NCBI GenBank assembly: GCA_034436335.1
Contig: DAOTVO010000018.1
Coordinates: 1-44,162 of the forward strand
Direction of reading: 5' to 3'
From: UBA877 sp034436335
Lineage (GTDB): Bacteria > Chloroflexota > Anaerolineae > Anaerolineales > Villigracilaceae
Length of the DNA: 44,162 nucleotides
Shown: one piece after another, positions 16,199-23,999 of the stretch
Layout: each line of letters begins with the position of its first letter
Position numbering within the stretch: the first letter of the stretch is position 1
Position numbers and translations under genes: made by a program
The notes under the pieces: model-generated
What the model saw: the letters and a program-made list of their open reading frames with translations, nothing else
Told to the model about the DNA's origin: nothing
Databases searched by the model: none

Positions 16199-18463
16199 CT
16201 ACTTGACCTCCACCAGCACGGCGCGCACCATACGGCGGAAGAGGTAGTCCCCAGTCAATGGGTTGTAGCCTTCGCAGGTGAGCAGCGTGACCCAGTCCAG
16301 TTCTTTGTGCTGGAAGACCTTGTCCACGCGGCTCAAACCCCACAGTTGGACGTTCTCGCGCACTTCATAGACGTAGGTCTGACCGTAGGCGTGGATATAG
16401 AAGCGGTCGCCGTATTTCAGCGTCTTGATTTGGTTGAAGACGCCGGGGGTGTTATCCGCGTTCCAGACGTGACCGGTCAGCACGGTGTTGCCTTGCCAGG
16501 TGGGGAAGGCGCTGCCCTCCAGCCAGCCGACCGAGTTCCCCAGCCAGGAGACATCCCATGAATCATCTGATTTCAGCACACCGACGATGGGGGCGTTGAC
16601 GCCCAGGGACGGAATCTCCAGCGTCAGGTCCGAGTAGGAGGCGTAGGCTTTTTCGGCGGGCTGCGGCGGCAGCGGTGTCGCCCGTCCCATCGGGAAGCCG
16701 GTTTTGGGAAGGGAAGATGTTGTGGCAGGCGGCGGCGCGGGTTGGTTAAACTCATAGGCGCCCATATCGCAGCGCACAACGCTGTCGTAGTTGCCGTCGA
16801 AGCGGGCAACACCGCGCTGGTCGGTGACGGCGCAGGAGGCGCCGGGGTCGGCGGCGTCAATGGCAGGCGAACCGCTCAACAGGGCGCGGGTTTGGGTGGG
16901 TCCGCCGTTATTTGCCAGCGGACCGAGGTTGGGGTTGGAACCAATCAGGTTGCCGGTGGTCACGCCGCCCAGGACGCACAAAGGGCCGGGGTTTTGAATC
17001 AGATTGTAGCCTACGGTCGAGGTGATGAAGCCGCTGCAATCGCCGCCGGTGTTGCCGGAGAGGATGGAGTTTTGTAAGCGCAGTTCCACCGCTCCGCCGG
17101 TGCCGTCACCGGTACTGAAGATGCCGCCGCCGCTGCCGGTGGCGTTTCCGTCTGCATCGGCAAGGTTGGAAGCAATGGTGACATTGGTAAGCAGCGCGGA
17201 GATGTCGGCGCGGTAATACACTGCCCCGCCGTCGCCGTTGGCGCGGTTGCCGCTCATGGTCACGTTTTCCAGATAGAGCGGATTGTTGATGATGATGATG
17301 CCGCCGCCGCTGCCGGAGCCAAAGGAGTCGTTCCCATTGGCGCGGTTGTTCTCAAAGGTGCTTTCCCACACATCCAGCGGTCCGTTGGCATTGATGGCGC
17401 CGCCATCGCCGAAGTCGCCCAGCGTCAGGTTGCCGCGAAAGGTGGAGCGCGCTATCTGCGCAGAAGGCGAGCCGAGGTCTAGCGCGAGCGCAATCGCCCC
17501 GCCGCCGTTTCCGCCGGCTTCATTTGCTTCAAACAGGCTGTCGTTAATTGTCAGATTCCCGCCCGTGGCAAGGATGGCGCCGCCGCCGTGCGCATCGCCT
17601 GTGTAGCGGTTGGTGCGGAAGGTGGAGTTTTGTACAATCATGCTATGGTTGGTATGAATCCCGCCGCCGCCGTCGAAGGAACTGTTGCCAGAGGCATAAT
17701 TGGATACGAATACGCTGTTGTTGATGGACAGCGTGGCGTTGCTGCCCGCCGAGGCAATCCCGCCGCCGCGCCGCGCCGCGCCGTTGAGCCGAATATCGCT
17801 GTTGGTAATGACCAGCGCGCCGTTGTCGTTGTAGATGCCGCCGCCCAAGCCGATGCCAAAGCCCGATGCGGTAGCGCTGTTGGTGGTGATGTTGACGTTG
17901 TTGAGCGTAACCGAGCCGCCAGCGTTGTAAATACCGCCGCCATTATTGGTGGTGGTGTTGGTCGAGATGGCGCTGTTGTTCAGGTTGAGCGTGCCAACGT
18001 TGTAAATCCCGCCGCCAGGATTGACGCCACTGCCGCCCGTTATGAACACACCGTTGAGGCTGACATTGATATTGAAAACAATGTGAATAACCCGTTCACC
18101 CGTAGCGGATTGCTGAATGGTGGTCGAAGCAGCCCCTGCACCGTTGAGGGTCAGGGCTTCGGTGATGTCCAGGTCGCCGACGGCGCTGGCGTTGTCTGAG
18201 CCGGGCAGGGTCAGCGAGTAAATGCCAGCGGGGAGCGTCACCGTATCGGCGCCAGCCAGCGCGTTGGCTTCCATAATGGCTGCCCGCAGCGAGCAGTTTC
18301 CGCTGCTGTCGGCGCAAACGCCATTGCCAGGATTGGCGTCTACAGTGTCTGCGGTGGTGTTGATGGTGAAGGTGGCTGCATGAGCAGGATGCACACCCTG
18401 TCCGCCAAGTAGCAGGGAAACCAGAACAAGAGCAGCGACAAAACGAAGCGCAAAGGATTTCAT
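16199..18463 (-). CDS. CSLREA-type beta-helix surface protein fused to an LPKTG motif and a sortase domain
   Basis: The 754-residue protein carries three modules usually found on separate genes. A signal peptide ends near AHAA (27-30). Residues about 31-575 open with the CSLREA-like motif GNCSLRAAI (55-63), then form a parallel beta-helix with many GGGI(Y/F) and NNS/NNV turns, and end with GPTQTRALLSGSPAIDAADP and DMGAYEF, the choice-of-anchor Q closing signature. A Pro-rich linker holds LPKTG (585-589). Residues about 605-754 are a sortase: His665 in VLTGHVW, Cys730 in TLLTCEGY and Arg743/744 in LFRRMVRAV form the catalytic triad. There is no membrane helix or basic tail right after LPKTG, so the motif is not an ordinary wall-anchor tail. 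The enzyme could cleave its own chain or anchor the helix to a partner. An inverted repeat lies just upstream of the start. Confidence 0.88.
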   Translation of the reverse strand: MKSFALRFVAALVLVSLLLGGQGVHPAHAATFTINTTADTVDANPGNGVCADSSGNCSLRAAIMEANALAGADTVTLPAGIYSLTLPGSDNASAVGDLDITEALTLNGAGAASTTIQQSATGERVIHIVFNINVSLNGVFITGGSGVNPGGGIYNVGTLNLNNSAISTNTTTNNGGGIYNAGGSVTLNNVNITTNSATASGFGIGLGGGIYNDNGALVITNSDIRLNGAARRGGGIASAGSNATLSINNSVFVSNYASGNSSFDGGGGIHTNHSMIVQNSTFRTNRYTGDAHGGGAILATGGNLTINDSLFEANEAGGNGGGAIALALDLGSPSAQIARSTFRGNLTLGDFGDGGAINANGPLDVWESTFENNRANGNDSFGSGSGGGIIIINNPLYLENVTMSGNRANGDGGAVYYRADISALLTNVTIASNLADADGNATGSGGGIFSTGDGTGGAVELRLQNSILSGNTGGDCSGFITSTVGYNLIQNPGPLCVLGGVTTGNLIGSNPNLGPLANNGGPTQTRALLSGSPAIDAADPGASCAVTDQRGVARFDGNYDSVVRCDMGAYEFNQPAPPPATTSSLPKTGFPMGRATPLPPQPAEKAYASYSDLTLEIPSLGVNAPIVGVLKSDDSWDVSWLGNSVGWLEGSAFPTWQGNTVLTGHVWNADNTPGVFNQIKTLKYGDRFYIHAYGQTYVYEVRENVQLWGLSRVDKVFQHKELDWVTLLTCEGYNPLTGDYLFRRMVRAVLVEVK

Positions 18464-18473
18464 CTTCCAGCCT

Positions 18474-18504
18474 CCAGGTATGATGCTAACAAAAACATAC
18501 CTGG
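18474..18504 (-). promoter_or_regulatory. Inverted repeat at the translation start region of the sortase fusion gene
   Basis: Arms CCAGGTATG (18474-18482) and CATACCTGG (18496-18504) flank a 13-base loop. The near arm overlaps the GGAGG ribosome binding site (18471-18475) 8-12 bases before the ATG. As RNA it could mask translation; as DNA it could be an operator. Confidence 0.55.
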
Positions 18505-18570
18505 CGGGCGGAGGTCTCTCTAGTATTCCTCTTGAGAATCTATCGCAACCGCGAAGATTCTATATCATGC

Positions 18571-18640
18571 TGTCATTGCGAACGCAACGACGCAATCCCC
18601 TGACAACCCTGGAGATTGTTTCACCGCCCTTACAATGACA
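18571..18640. repeat. 70-bp GTCATTGCGA-type palindromic repeat
   Basis: The element begins TGTCATTGCGA and ends CAATGACA, with the complementary ends 18571-18578 and 18633-18640. Inside are GCAATCC and GGAGATTG. Short repeats with these ends are scattered in many bacterial genomes, Chloroflexota included. It is non-coding. Confidence 0.65.
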
Positions 18641-18651
18641 GGCTGGTTTGG

Positions 18652-18674
18652 TTACGGCATGAATGCCGTGCTAC
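18652..18674. repeat. GTAG-flanked palindrome (minus-strand orientation)
   Basis: On the minus strand GTAG is followed by CACGGCAT, loop TC, and ATGCCGT. On the plus strand the inner arms are ACGGCAT (18654-18660) and ATGCCGT (18663-18669), then CTAC. It has the same layout as the other GTAG elements with a different core. Confidence 0.6.
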
Positions 18675-18861
18675 GCCGGACAGGTATGTTTGAATTTGAA
18701 TAGATTTTACCTAAATTTAAACGATTGGGCAAGAGATCGCGTTCTATCAAATTCCTGCAAGCGCGGCCCATGGGCGGCCAGGTAGCAGCGTGACACGCCA
18801 GGTCAGCCTGCCACCAGTATGGGGCGATGATGTCGGGCAACAGGCGATCCTTGGCGCCCAA

Positions 18862-18890
18862 AAATATGGGCCGGACTGTCTGTCCGACCC
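18862..18890 (-). terminator. Rho-independent terminator of gyrA
   Basis: On the minus strand, arms GGGTCGGAC and GTCCGGCCC (18890-18868, one mismatch) are followed by ATATTTTTG. It lies eight bases after the gyrA stop codon. Confidence 0.8.
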
Positions 18891-18897
18891 ACGAATT

Positions 18898-21456
18898 TTA
18901 CTTAATTCCCAGTTCCAACTGCGCCCCCGGCGACGGGAGCGGTTCGCCGTTCACCGCTGCGCCGACCTTCTTCAATTCGGCGGCCGCCAGCCGCGCAATC
19001 GAGGCCACCCGGTCGCCCTGGCGCACTTCCATCAATTGGATGCCGCGCGTGGCGCGCCCCATGATTTTGACGTCCTTCACTTTCATGCGCAGCACCAGGC
19101 CGTTGGCCGAGATGAGCGTCAGGTCATCACTTTCTTGGACGACGCGCGCCGCGCTGATGAGGCCGACCTTCCCCGCCGCGTCCTTGGCCATCGTCTGCAC
19201 GCCGCCCGTCGCCCGACCCTTGGCCGGGTACTCCGTCAGCGGCGTCCGCTTGCCGAAGCCCCGCTCGGTGACCAGCACGAGGTAGCCGCCCTTTTCGATG
19301 ACCTCCATGCTGGCGACTTTGTCGCCCGCGGCCAGGCGGATGCCGGTCACGCCCGCGGCGGCGCGCCCCATCGGGCGGACTTCGTCCTCGGCAAAGCGCA
19401 GCGCCTGCCCCTGCTCGGTGACCAGGATGATTTCATCGTCCCCGCGCGTCAGGCGCGCCCAGCCGAGTTCGTCACCCTCCTCGAGGCTGATGGCAATGAT
19501 GCCGGAGGGCCGCACGGCGGCCAGTTCGCTCAAGGCCATGCGCTTGACGCGTCCGCTGCGGGTCGCCAGGGTGATGTATTCTGCTGCCTCGAAATCCGGC
19601 ACGGCGACGGCCGCGGTGACCACCTCACCCGGCTCCAGCGCGAGGACGTTGACCAGCGGGATGCCTTTCGCCGCCCGGTCGGCGTCGGGGATTTGATAGA
19701 CCTTCTCGGAATAGACCTTGCCGCGGTCGGAGAAGAAGAGCATCGTGTCGAGCGAACGGGCCGGGATGAGCGTCAGCACCTCGTCTTCTTCTTTCGTGGC
19801 GTGGCCGGTGACGCCCTTCGCCCCGCGTCCCTGGGCGCGGAAGGAGGCCGCTGCGACGCGTTTGACGTAGCCGCGGCTGGTCAGGCTGATGAGGACGGCC
19901 TCATCCGGCACGAGGTCGGCTTCGCTCAAATTTTCGACCGCCTCGGCGGCGATGTGCGTGCGGCGCTCGTCGCCGTACTTTTCGGCCAGTTCGCGCAGAT
20001 CGTCTTGAATGAGCGCCAGGATTTTCTTGGGGTGGGCGAGCAGGTCTTCCAGGTGGGCAATTTGCGCCGTGACCTGCTTGTATTCGTCCTCGATTTTCTG
20101 GCGTTCGAGGGCCGCCAGGCGACGCAATTGCATGTCGAGGATGGCCTGCGCCTGGAGTTCGGAGAGTTTGAAGCGCTTCATCAGGCGCTCTTTGGCGGCC
20201 TCGGCGTCGGGACTCTCGCGGATGGTCTGGATGACGGCGTCCAGGTTGTCGAGGGCGATGCGCAGCCCTTCGAGGATGTGGGCGCGGGCTTTGGCCTTTT
20301 CCAGTTCGAACTGCGAGCGGCGGGTCAGGACTGTTTGCCGGTGTTCGATGAAAATCTGCAGCGCCTTCTTGAGCGGCAGGAGGCGCGGCTCGCCGTCCAC
20401 CAGGGCGAGCATCTGGACGCCGAAGGTGGTTTGCAGCGGGGTGTACTTGTAGAGTTGGTTGAGCACCTTGCGGGGCTGGGCGCCGCGCTTGAGTTCGATG
20501 ACGATGCTCATACCGCGCCGGTCCGATTCGTCGCGCAGGTCGGAGATGGCGTCGAGTTTCTCCTCGCGCACCAGGTCGGCGATGCGCTCGATGAGGGCGG
20601 CTTTGTTGACCTGATAGGGAATCTCGGTGATGACGATGCGGTGACGGTTGCCGGACATTTCCTCGATGTGCGCCTTGCCGCGCAGGACGATGCGCCCCTT
20701 GCCGGACCCGTAGGCGGCTTCGATGCCCTCCGTCCCGACGATGATGCCGCCGGTGGGGAAATCCGGCCCGGGGACGAATTTCATCAGGAATTCGACCGGA
20801 ATTTCGTCAATCGAATCGTAGTTGTTGATGAGGTAGATGACGGCGGCGGCAATTTCTCGCAGGTTGTGGGGCGGGATGTTGGTCGCCATGCCGACGGCGA
20901 TGCCGGAGGAGCCGTTGAGGAGCAGGTTGGGCAGGCGGGCGGGCAGGACGGTCGGCTCCTTGAGCGAGCCGTCGAAGTTGTCGGTGAAGTCCACCGTGTC
21001 TTTGTCCAGGTCGGCGAGCATTTCCTCGGCCATCTTGTGCAGGCGGGCTTCGGTGTAACGCATGGCTGCCGGGGCGTCGCCGTCCACCGAGCCGAAGTTG
21101 CCCTGGCCGTCCACGAGCAGGTAGCGCATGGAGAAGTCCTGCGCCATGCGCGCCATGGACTCGTAGACTGCCGCGTCGCCGTGCGGGTGGTACTTGCCGA
21201 GCACCTCGCCGACGATGCGGGCCGATTTCTTGTAGGGCGAGTTGGAGCGGATGCCCATGTCTTCCATGGCGTAGAGGATGCGGCGGTGGACGGGTTTGAG
21301 GCCGTCGCGGGCGTCGGGCAGGGCGCGGGCGACGATGACCGACATGGCGTAGTCGAGGTAGGCGGCGCGCATCGCCTCGTCAATGTCGGCCATCTGGACG
21401 GTGCCGATGATCTGCTTGACGGGTTCGGGCGCAGAGATGGGTTCGGGTTCGCTCAT
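18898..21456 (-). CDS. gyrA: DNA gyrase subunit A
   Basis: The 852-residue protein is a type IIA topoisomerase breakage-reunion subunit. Catalytic Tyr134 is in AAMRYTEARL. The quinolone-contact helix reads HPHGDAAVYESM, so Ala95 and Glu99 stand where E. coli GyrA has Ser83 and Asp87. A C-terminal pinwheel domain follows. Its GyrA box is degenerate, QGRGAKG at about residue 540 rather than QRRGGKG, which leaves some room for a ParC-like assignment. Length and the full set of C-terminal blades favour GyrA. No gyrB neighbour is present in the window. The start MSEPEP is chosen as the only ATG before the conserved core. A hairpin and CACAAAGG-type word repeats lie in the upstream region. Confidence 0.88.
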   Translation of the reverse strand: MSEPEPISAPEPVKQIIGTVQMADIDEAMRAAYLDYAMSVIVARALPDARDGLKPVHRRILYAMEDMGIRSNSPYKKSARIVGEVLGKYHPHGDAAVYESMARMAQDFSMRYLLVDGQGNFGSVDGDAPAAMRYTEARLHKMAEEMLADLDKDTVDFTDNFDGSLKEPTVLPARLPNLLLNGSSGIAVGMATNIPPHNLREIAAAVIYLINNYDSIDEIPVEFLMKFVPGPDFPTGGIIVGTEGIEAAYGSGKGRIVLRGKAHIEEMSGNRHRIVITEIPYQVNKAALIERIADLVREEKLDAISDLRDESDRRGMSIVIELKRGAQPRKVLNQLYKYTPLQTTFGVQMLALVDGEPRLLPLKKALQIFIEHRQTVLTRRSQFELEKAKARAHILEGLRIALDNLDAVIQTIRESPDAEAAKERLMKRFKLSELQAQAILDMQLRRLAALERQKIEDEYKQVTAQIAHLEDLLAHPKKILALIQDDLRELAEKYGDERRTHIAAEAVENLSEADLVPDEAVLISLTSRGYVKRVAAASFRAQGRGAKGVTGHATKEEDEVLTLIPARSLDTMLFFSDRGKVYSEKVYQIPDADRAAKGIPLVNVLALEPGEVVTAAVAVPDFEAAEYITLATRSGRVKRMALSELAAVRPSGIIAISLEEGDELGWARLTRGDDEIILVTEQGQALRFAEDEVRPMGRAAAGVTGIRLAAGDKVASMEVIEKGGYLVLVTERGFGKRTPLTEYPAKGRATGGVQTMAKDAAGKVGLISAARVVQESDDLTLISANGLVLRMKVKDVKIMGRATRGIQLMEVRQGDRVASIARLAAAELKKVGAAVNGEPLPSPGAQLELGIK

Positions 21457-21503
21457 GAGAAAAATCCTTTAACACAAAGGGCACATGAAGTCACACAAAG
21501 GAA

Positions 21504-21530
21504 CACGAAGGACGTTTGTTTTCCTTCGTG
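21504..21530. repeat. Hairpin and CACAAAGG words upstream of gyrA
   Basis: Arms CACGAAGGA (21504-21512) and TCCTTCGTG (21522-21530) form a 9-bp stem in the predicted gyrA leader. Degenerate CACAAAGG/CACATGAAG words fill 21470-21510. They look like the short word repeats found at several other gene borders here. Confidence 0.5.
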
Positions 21531-21553
21531 TCCGTAGTGTTTGAAGCGCAGGG

Positions 21554-21559
21554 ATTATA
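21554..21559 (-). promoter_or_regulatory. Probable -10 box of gyrA
   Basis: A perfect TATAAT lies on the minus strand about 98 bases before the gyrA start. The -35 at 17 bases (CCGATT) is poor, so the call rests on the -10 alone. Confidence 0.4.
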
Positions 21560-21570
21560 CCGCAATCGGC

Positions 21571-21599
21571 TTGTCAAATCGGGGGGCGGCGGGTATAAT
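21571..21599 (+). promoter_or_regulatory. Promoter of tRNA-Pro
   Basis: TTGTCA (21571-21576) and TATAAT (21594-21599) are 17 bases apart, placing the start about 30 bases before the tRNA. It may also serve tlyA downstream. Confidence 0.75.
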
Positions 21600-21634
21600 C
21601 CGGCCTTGCTTGTCTTGCGAGAATGAGACCCGCT

Positions 21635-21709
21635 CGGGGCGTGGCTCAGTCCGGTTAGAGCGCTGCGTTCGGGACGCAGAGGTCGGCGGTTCAACTCCGC
21701 CCGCCCCGA
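21635..21709 (+). tRNA. tRNA-Pro (anticodon CGG)
   Basis: Acceptor arms CGGGGCG and CGCCCCG pair perfectly. The anticodon stem CTGCG/CGCAG holds loop TTCGGGA with anticodon CGG, reading CCG. The T arm GGCGG/CCGCC holds loop TTCAACT. The 3' CCA is not encoded directly after the discriminator base. Confidence 0.95.
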
Positions 21710-21791
21710 CACCAACCGCCGACTGTTCAAGGTCGGCGGTTTTGCGCTCTAACAGGTTGGAAGGTGGGTCGGTTGAAGGTAGAATTGGGGC

Positions 21792-22631
21792 ATGTCAAAA
21801 GTTCGCCTGGATGTCCTGCTGGTGGAACGTGGACTGGCCGAAAGCCGCGCCAAAGCCCAGGCCCTTGTGATGGCCGGGGAAGTGCGCGTGAACGGCGAGG
21901 TGGAGTACAAGCCCTCCGCGCCGGTCGAGGCATCGGCGCGGCTGGACCTCGAGGCCGGTCCGCGTTTTGTCTCGCGCGGCGGCGAAAAACTGGAGGCGGC
22001 GCTGGCCCATTTCCAGGTTGAGACGGCGGGGCGCATCTGCGCCGACGTAGGCGCTTCGACCGGCGGCTTCACCGACTGCCTGCTCCAGCACGGCGCTGCA
22101 AAAGTCTATGCCATTGATGTGGGCAAAGGCCTTCTCCACTGGAAACTGCGCTCCGACCCGCGCGTGGTTGTTATGGAAGAGACCAACGCCCGCTTCGTGG
22201 AACGACTGCCGGAGCCGGTCAGTTTTGTCAGCATGGATGCCTCGTTCATCTCGCTCAAGATTTTGCTGCCGACCATTAAGGGCTGGTTTGACCCATCACT
22301 TCTCCTCTCCCCCTCCGGCGAGGGCAAAAAAGACGGAGCGAGAGGCGATGTGATTGTCCTCATCAAACCCCAATTTGAAGCCGGGCGCCGGGAGGCGGCA
22401 CGGCATAAGGGCGTCATTCGCGATCCAAACGTCCACCGTGCCGTGCTGAGCGAGGTGCTGACCTTTGCCCAGGCCGAGGGCTTTGCCGTGCACGGCCTGA
22501 TGCGCAGTCCCATTCTCGGCCCCAAAGGGAACGTCGAGTTTCTCGCCTGGATGTCGCCCTCCCCAGCGCCCAAAACTGACCTGCAATCCCAAATCGAAGC
22601 GGTTATTCTGGAAAGCGGAAGGAACCAGTAG
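21792..22631 (+). CDS. tlyA: TlyA-family rRNA methyltransferase / hemolysin-like protein
   Basis: The 279-residue protein starts with an S4 RNA-binding domain (residues about 4-65, RLDVLLVERGLAESRAKAQA). A conserved linker RFVSRGGEKLEAAL leads to a FtsJ/RrmJ-type SAM-dependent methyltransferase domain with ADVGASTGGFTDCLL (motif I), SFVSMDASFISL and VLIKPQFEAG. Family members methylate 2'-O ribose positions in 16S and 23S rRNA and affect capreomycin sensitivity. ATG at 21792 begins the S4 signature. About 15 residues before the VLIKPQFEAG strand are encoded by a palindromic repeat insertion, not seen in typical family members. It follows tRNA-Pro by 82 bases and may share its promoter. Confidence 0.88.
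   Translation: MSKVRLDVLLVERGLAESRAKAQALVMAGEVRVNGEVEYKPSAPVEASARLDLEAGPRFVSRGGEKLEAALAHFQVETAGRICADVGASTGGFTDCLLQHGAAKVYAIDVGKGLLHWKLRSDPRVVVMEETNARFVERLPEPVSFVSMDASFISLKILLPTIKGWFDPSLLLSPSGEGKKDGARGDVIVLIKPQFEAGRREAARHKGVIRDPNVHRAVLSEVLTFAQAEGFAVHGLMRSPILGPKGNVEFLAWMSPSPAPKTDLQSQIEAVILESGRNQ
22303..22330. repeat. Palindromic repeat inside tlyA (SPTGRG type)
   Basis: Arms CCCTC (22311-22315) and GAGGG (22320-22324) enclose loop CGGC within a CTCTCC-rich stretch. It is translated in frame as LLLSPSGEGKK. The composition and encoded words match the elements at 5805 and 10599. Confidence 0.6.
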
Positions 22632-22800
22632 CCTGTCGCGTTCGAATCTGGGGAGAAAGGCTCTTCAATTTTGTACGCGCTTCGCTGTTCAGTCAACTGC
22701 CAGGCAGCCAGACGCTCGGCGGCAGGACATGGGGCAAGGCGCCGGAAAAAATGAAACTGGCGCGAACATAACGTCAACAGGCAGGGATGGTCCCTTCGGC

Positions 22801-22806
22801 TATAAT
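22801..22806 (+). promoter_or_regulatory. Probable -10 box of the DNA methyltransferase gene
   Basis: TATAAT lies 20 bases before the ATG, with GGAG at 22814-22817 as ribosome binding site. The -35 region is weak. The predicted leader is about 13 bases. A GANTC site (GAATC, 22644-22648), the expected target of the enzyme itself, lies farther upstream. Confidence 0.5.
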
Positions 22807-22825
22807 CAATACTGGAGTCTGTTGC

Positions 22826-23926
22826 ATGAACCTGCCCCTCGACCAAATCCTCCAGGGCGACTGCATCGAGATTCTCGGCTCTCTGCCCGAGAAATCCGTT
22901 GACCTTATCTTTGCCGACCCGCCCTACAACCTGCAACTGCAAAACGACCTCCACCGCCCAAACATGACGAAAGTGGACGCCGTGGATGACGCTTGGGACA
23001 AGTTCGACTCCTTCGCCGCCTACGACGATTTCACCCGCCGCTGGCTGGCCGCCTGCAAACGCGTCCTGAAACCGACCGGCGCGATTTGGGTCATCGGTTC
23101 GTACCACAACATTTTCCGCGTCGGCGCAATCATGCAGGATTTGGGTTTCTGGATTTTGAATGATGTCATCTGGATCAAAACCAACCCCATGCCCAACTTC
23201 CGCGGCGTGCGCTTCACCAACGCCCACGAGACGCTCATCTGGGCCAGCACAGGCCGGGGGGCAAAGTACACCTTCAACCACCACGCCATGAAGGGGCTGA
23301 ATGACGACAAGCAGATGCGCTCCGACTGGTGGCTTATCCCGCTGGCGACCGGCGCGGAACGGACGCGGGGCGCGGACGGGGAGAAACTCCACTCCACGCA
23401 GAAACCCGAAGCGCTGTTATACCGCGTCCTGTTGGCCTCTACAAATCCCGGCGGCGTGGTGCTGGACCCGTTCTTCGGCAGCGGCACAACCGGCGTGGTC
23501 GCCAAACGCCTGCACCGCCACTGGATTGGAATCGAACGCGAGGAAAAATATGTCCGCGCCGCGCGGGAGCGTATCGCCGCCGTCCAGCCCGAACCGTTCG
23601 ACCCGGCCGCCTTCGACGTGCGCAGCAGCAAACAGCGCCTGCCCCGCGTGGAATTCGCCGCCCTGCTCGAAAACGGGCTGCTGCTCCCCGGTCAGACATT
23701 ATTTTTCGCCAAAGACCCCGCCCGTTCCGCCATTATCAAACCAGACGGACACCTGCGCGCCGCTGACGGCTTCGAGGGCAGTATCCACAGGGTAGGCAGC
23801 CATTACATGAACGGCGCCCCTTGCAACGGCTGGGAACACTGGTACGTGCAGGAAGGCAACCGGCTGATTCCGCTGGATGACCTGCGCCGCCGTTATCGCG
23901 AACAGAGCGGCGGCTCTCAAACATAA
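22826..23926 (+). CDS. CcrM-like adenine-specific DNA methyltransferase with C-terminal RAMA-type domain
   Basis: The 366-residue protein is a beta-class N6-adenine methyltransferase: DPPYN (31-35) comes first, and the SAM-binding DPFFGSGTTG lies near 214-223. The long matches VDAVDDAWDKFDSFAAYDDF, VIGSYHNIFRVGAI and NPMPNFRGVRFTNAHETLIW are typical of the CcrM/HinfI group that modifies GANTC. Residues about 270-355 form the CcrM C-terminal extension (RAMA-type), ending in GSIHRVGSHYMNGAPCNGW. No restriction endonuclease is adjacent, so it is probably an orphan enzyme with a regulatory or cell-cycle role, as CcrM has in Alphaproteobacteria. That role in this lineage is inferred. Start ATG 22826 has GGAG eight bases upstream and fits the family N-terminus. 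Confidence 0.88.
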   Translation: MNLPLDQILQGDCIEILGSLPEKSVDLIFADPPYNLQLQNDLHRPNMTKVDAVDDAWDKFDSFAAYDDFTRRWLAACKRVLKPTGAIWVIGSYHNIFRVGAIMQDLGFWILNDVIWIKTNPMPNFRGVRFTNAHETLIWASTGRGAKYTFNHHAMKGLNDDKQMRSDWWLIPLATGAERTRGADGEKLHSTQKPEALLYRVLLASTNPGGVVLDPFFGSGTTGVVAKRLHRHWIGIEREEKYVRAARERIAAVQPEPFDPAAFDVRSSKQRLPRVEFAALLENGLLLPGQTLFFAKDPARSAIIKPDGHLRAADGFEGSIHRVGSHYMNGAPCNGWEHWYVQEGNRLIPLDDLRRRYREQSGGSQT

Positions 23927-23946
23927 ATATCACAAACGTCCCAAAG

Positions 23947-23981
23947 AAAAAATCCCCGAGATGAGCATCCCGGGGATTTTT
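23947..23981. terminator. Bidirectional terminator between the methyltransferase and cold-shock genes
   Basis: Arms AAAAATCCCCG (ending 23958) and CGGGGATTTTT (23971-23981) give a GC stem flanked by A- and T-tracts, suited to stop transcription from both convergent genes. Confidence 0.88.
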
Positions 23982-23999
23982 CTGAACGTGTGGAAAAAT

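Noticed and set aside
17000..18400. Possible tandem-repeat or CRISPR-like array from recurring CCGCCGCC blocks
   Set aside because: The blocks are codons for GGGI turns of the beta-helix at irregular spacing, without identical repeats or unique spacers. No CRISPR array is seen anywhere in the window.
22787..22825. Longer start for the CcrM-like protein
   Set aside because: The extra 13 residues include the -10 box region and lie upstream of the family N-terminus; ATG 22826 has a proper GGAG.
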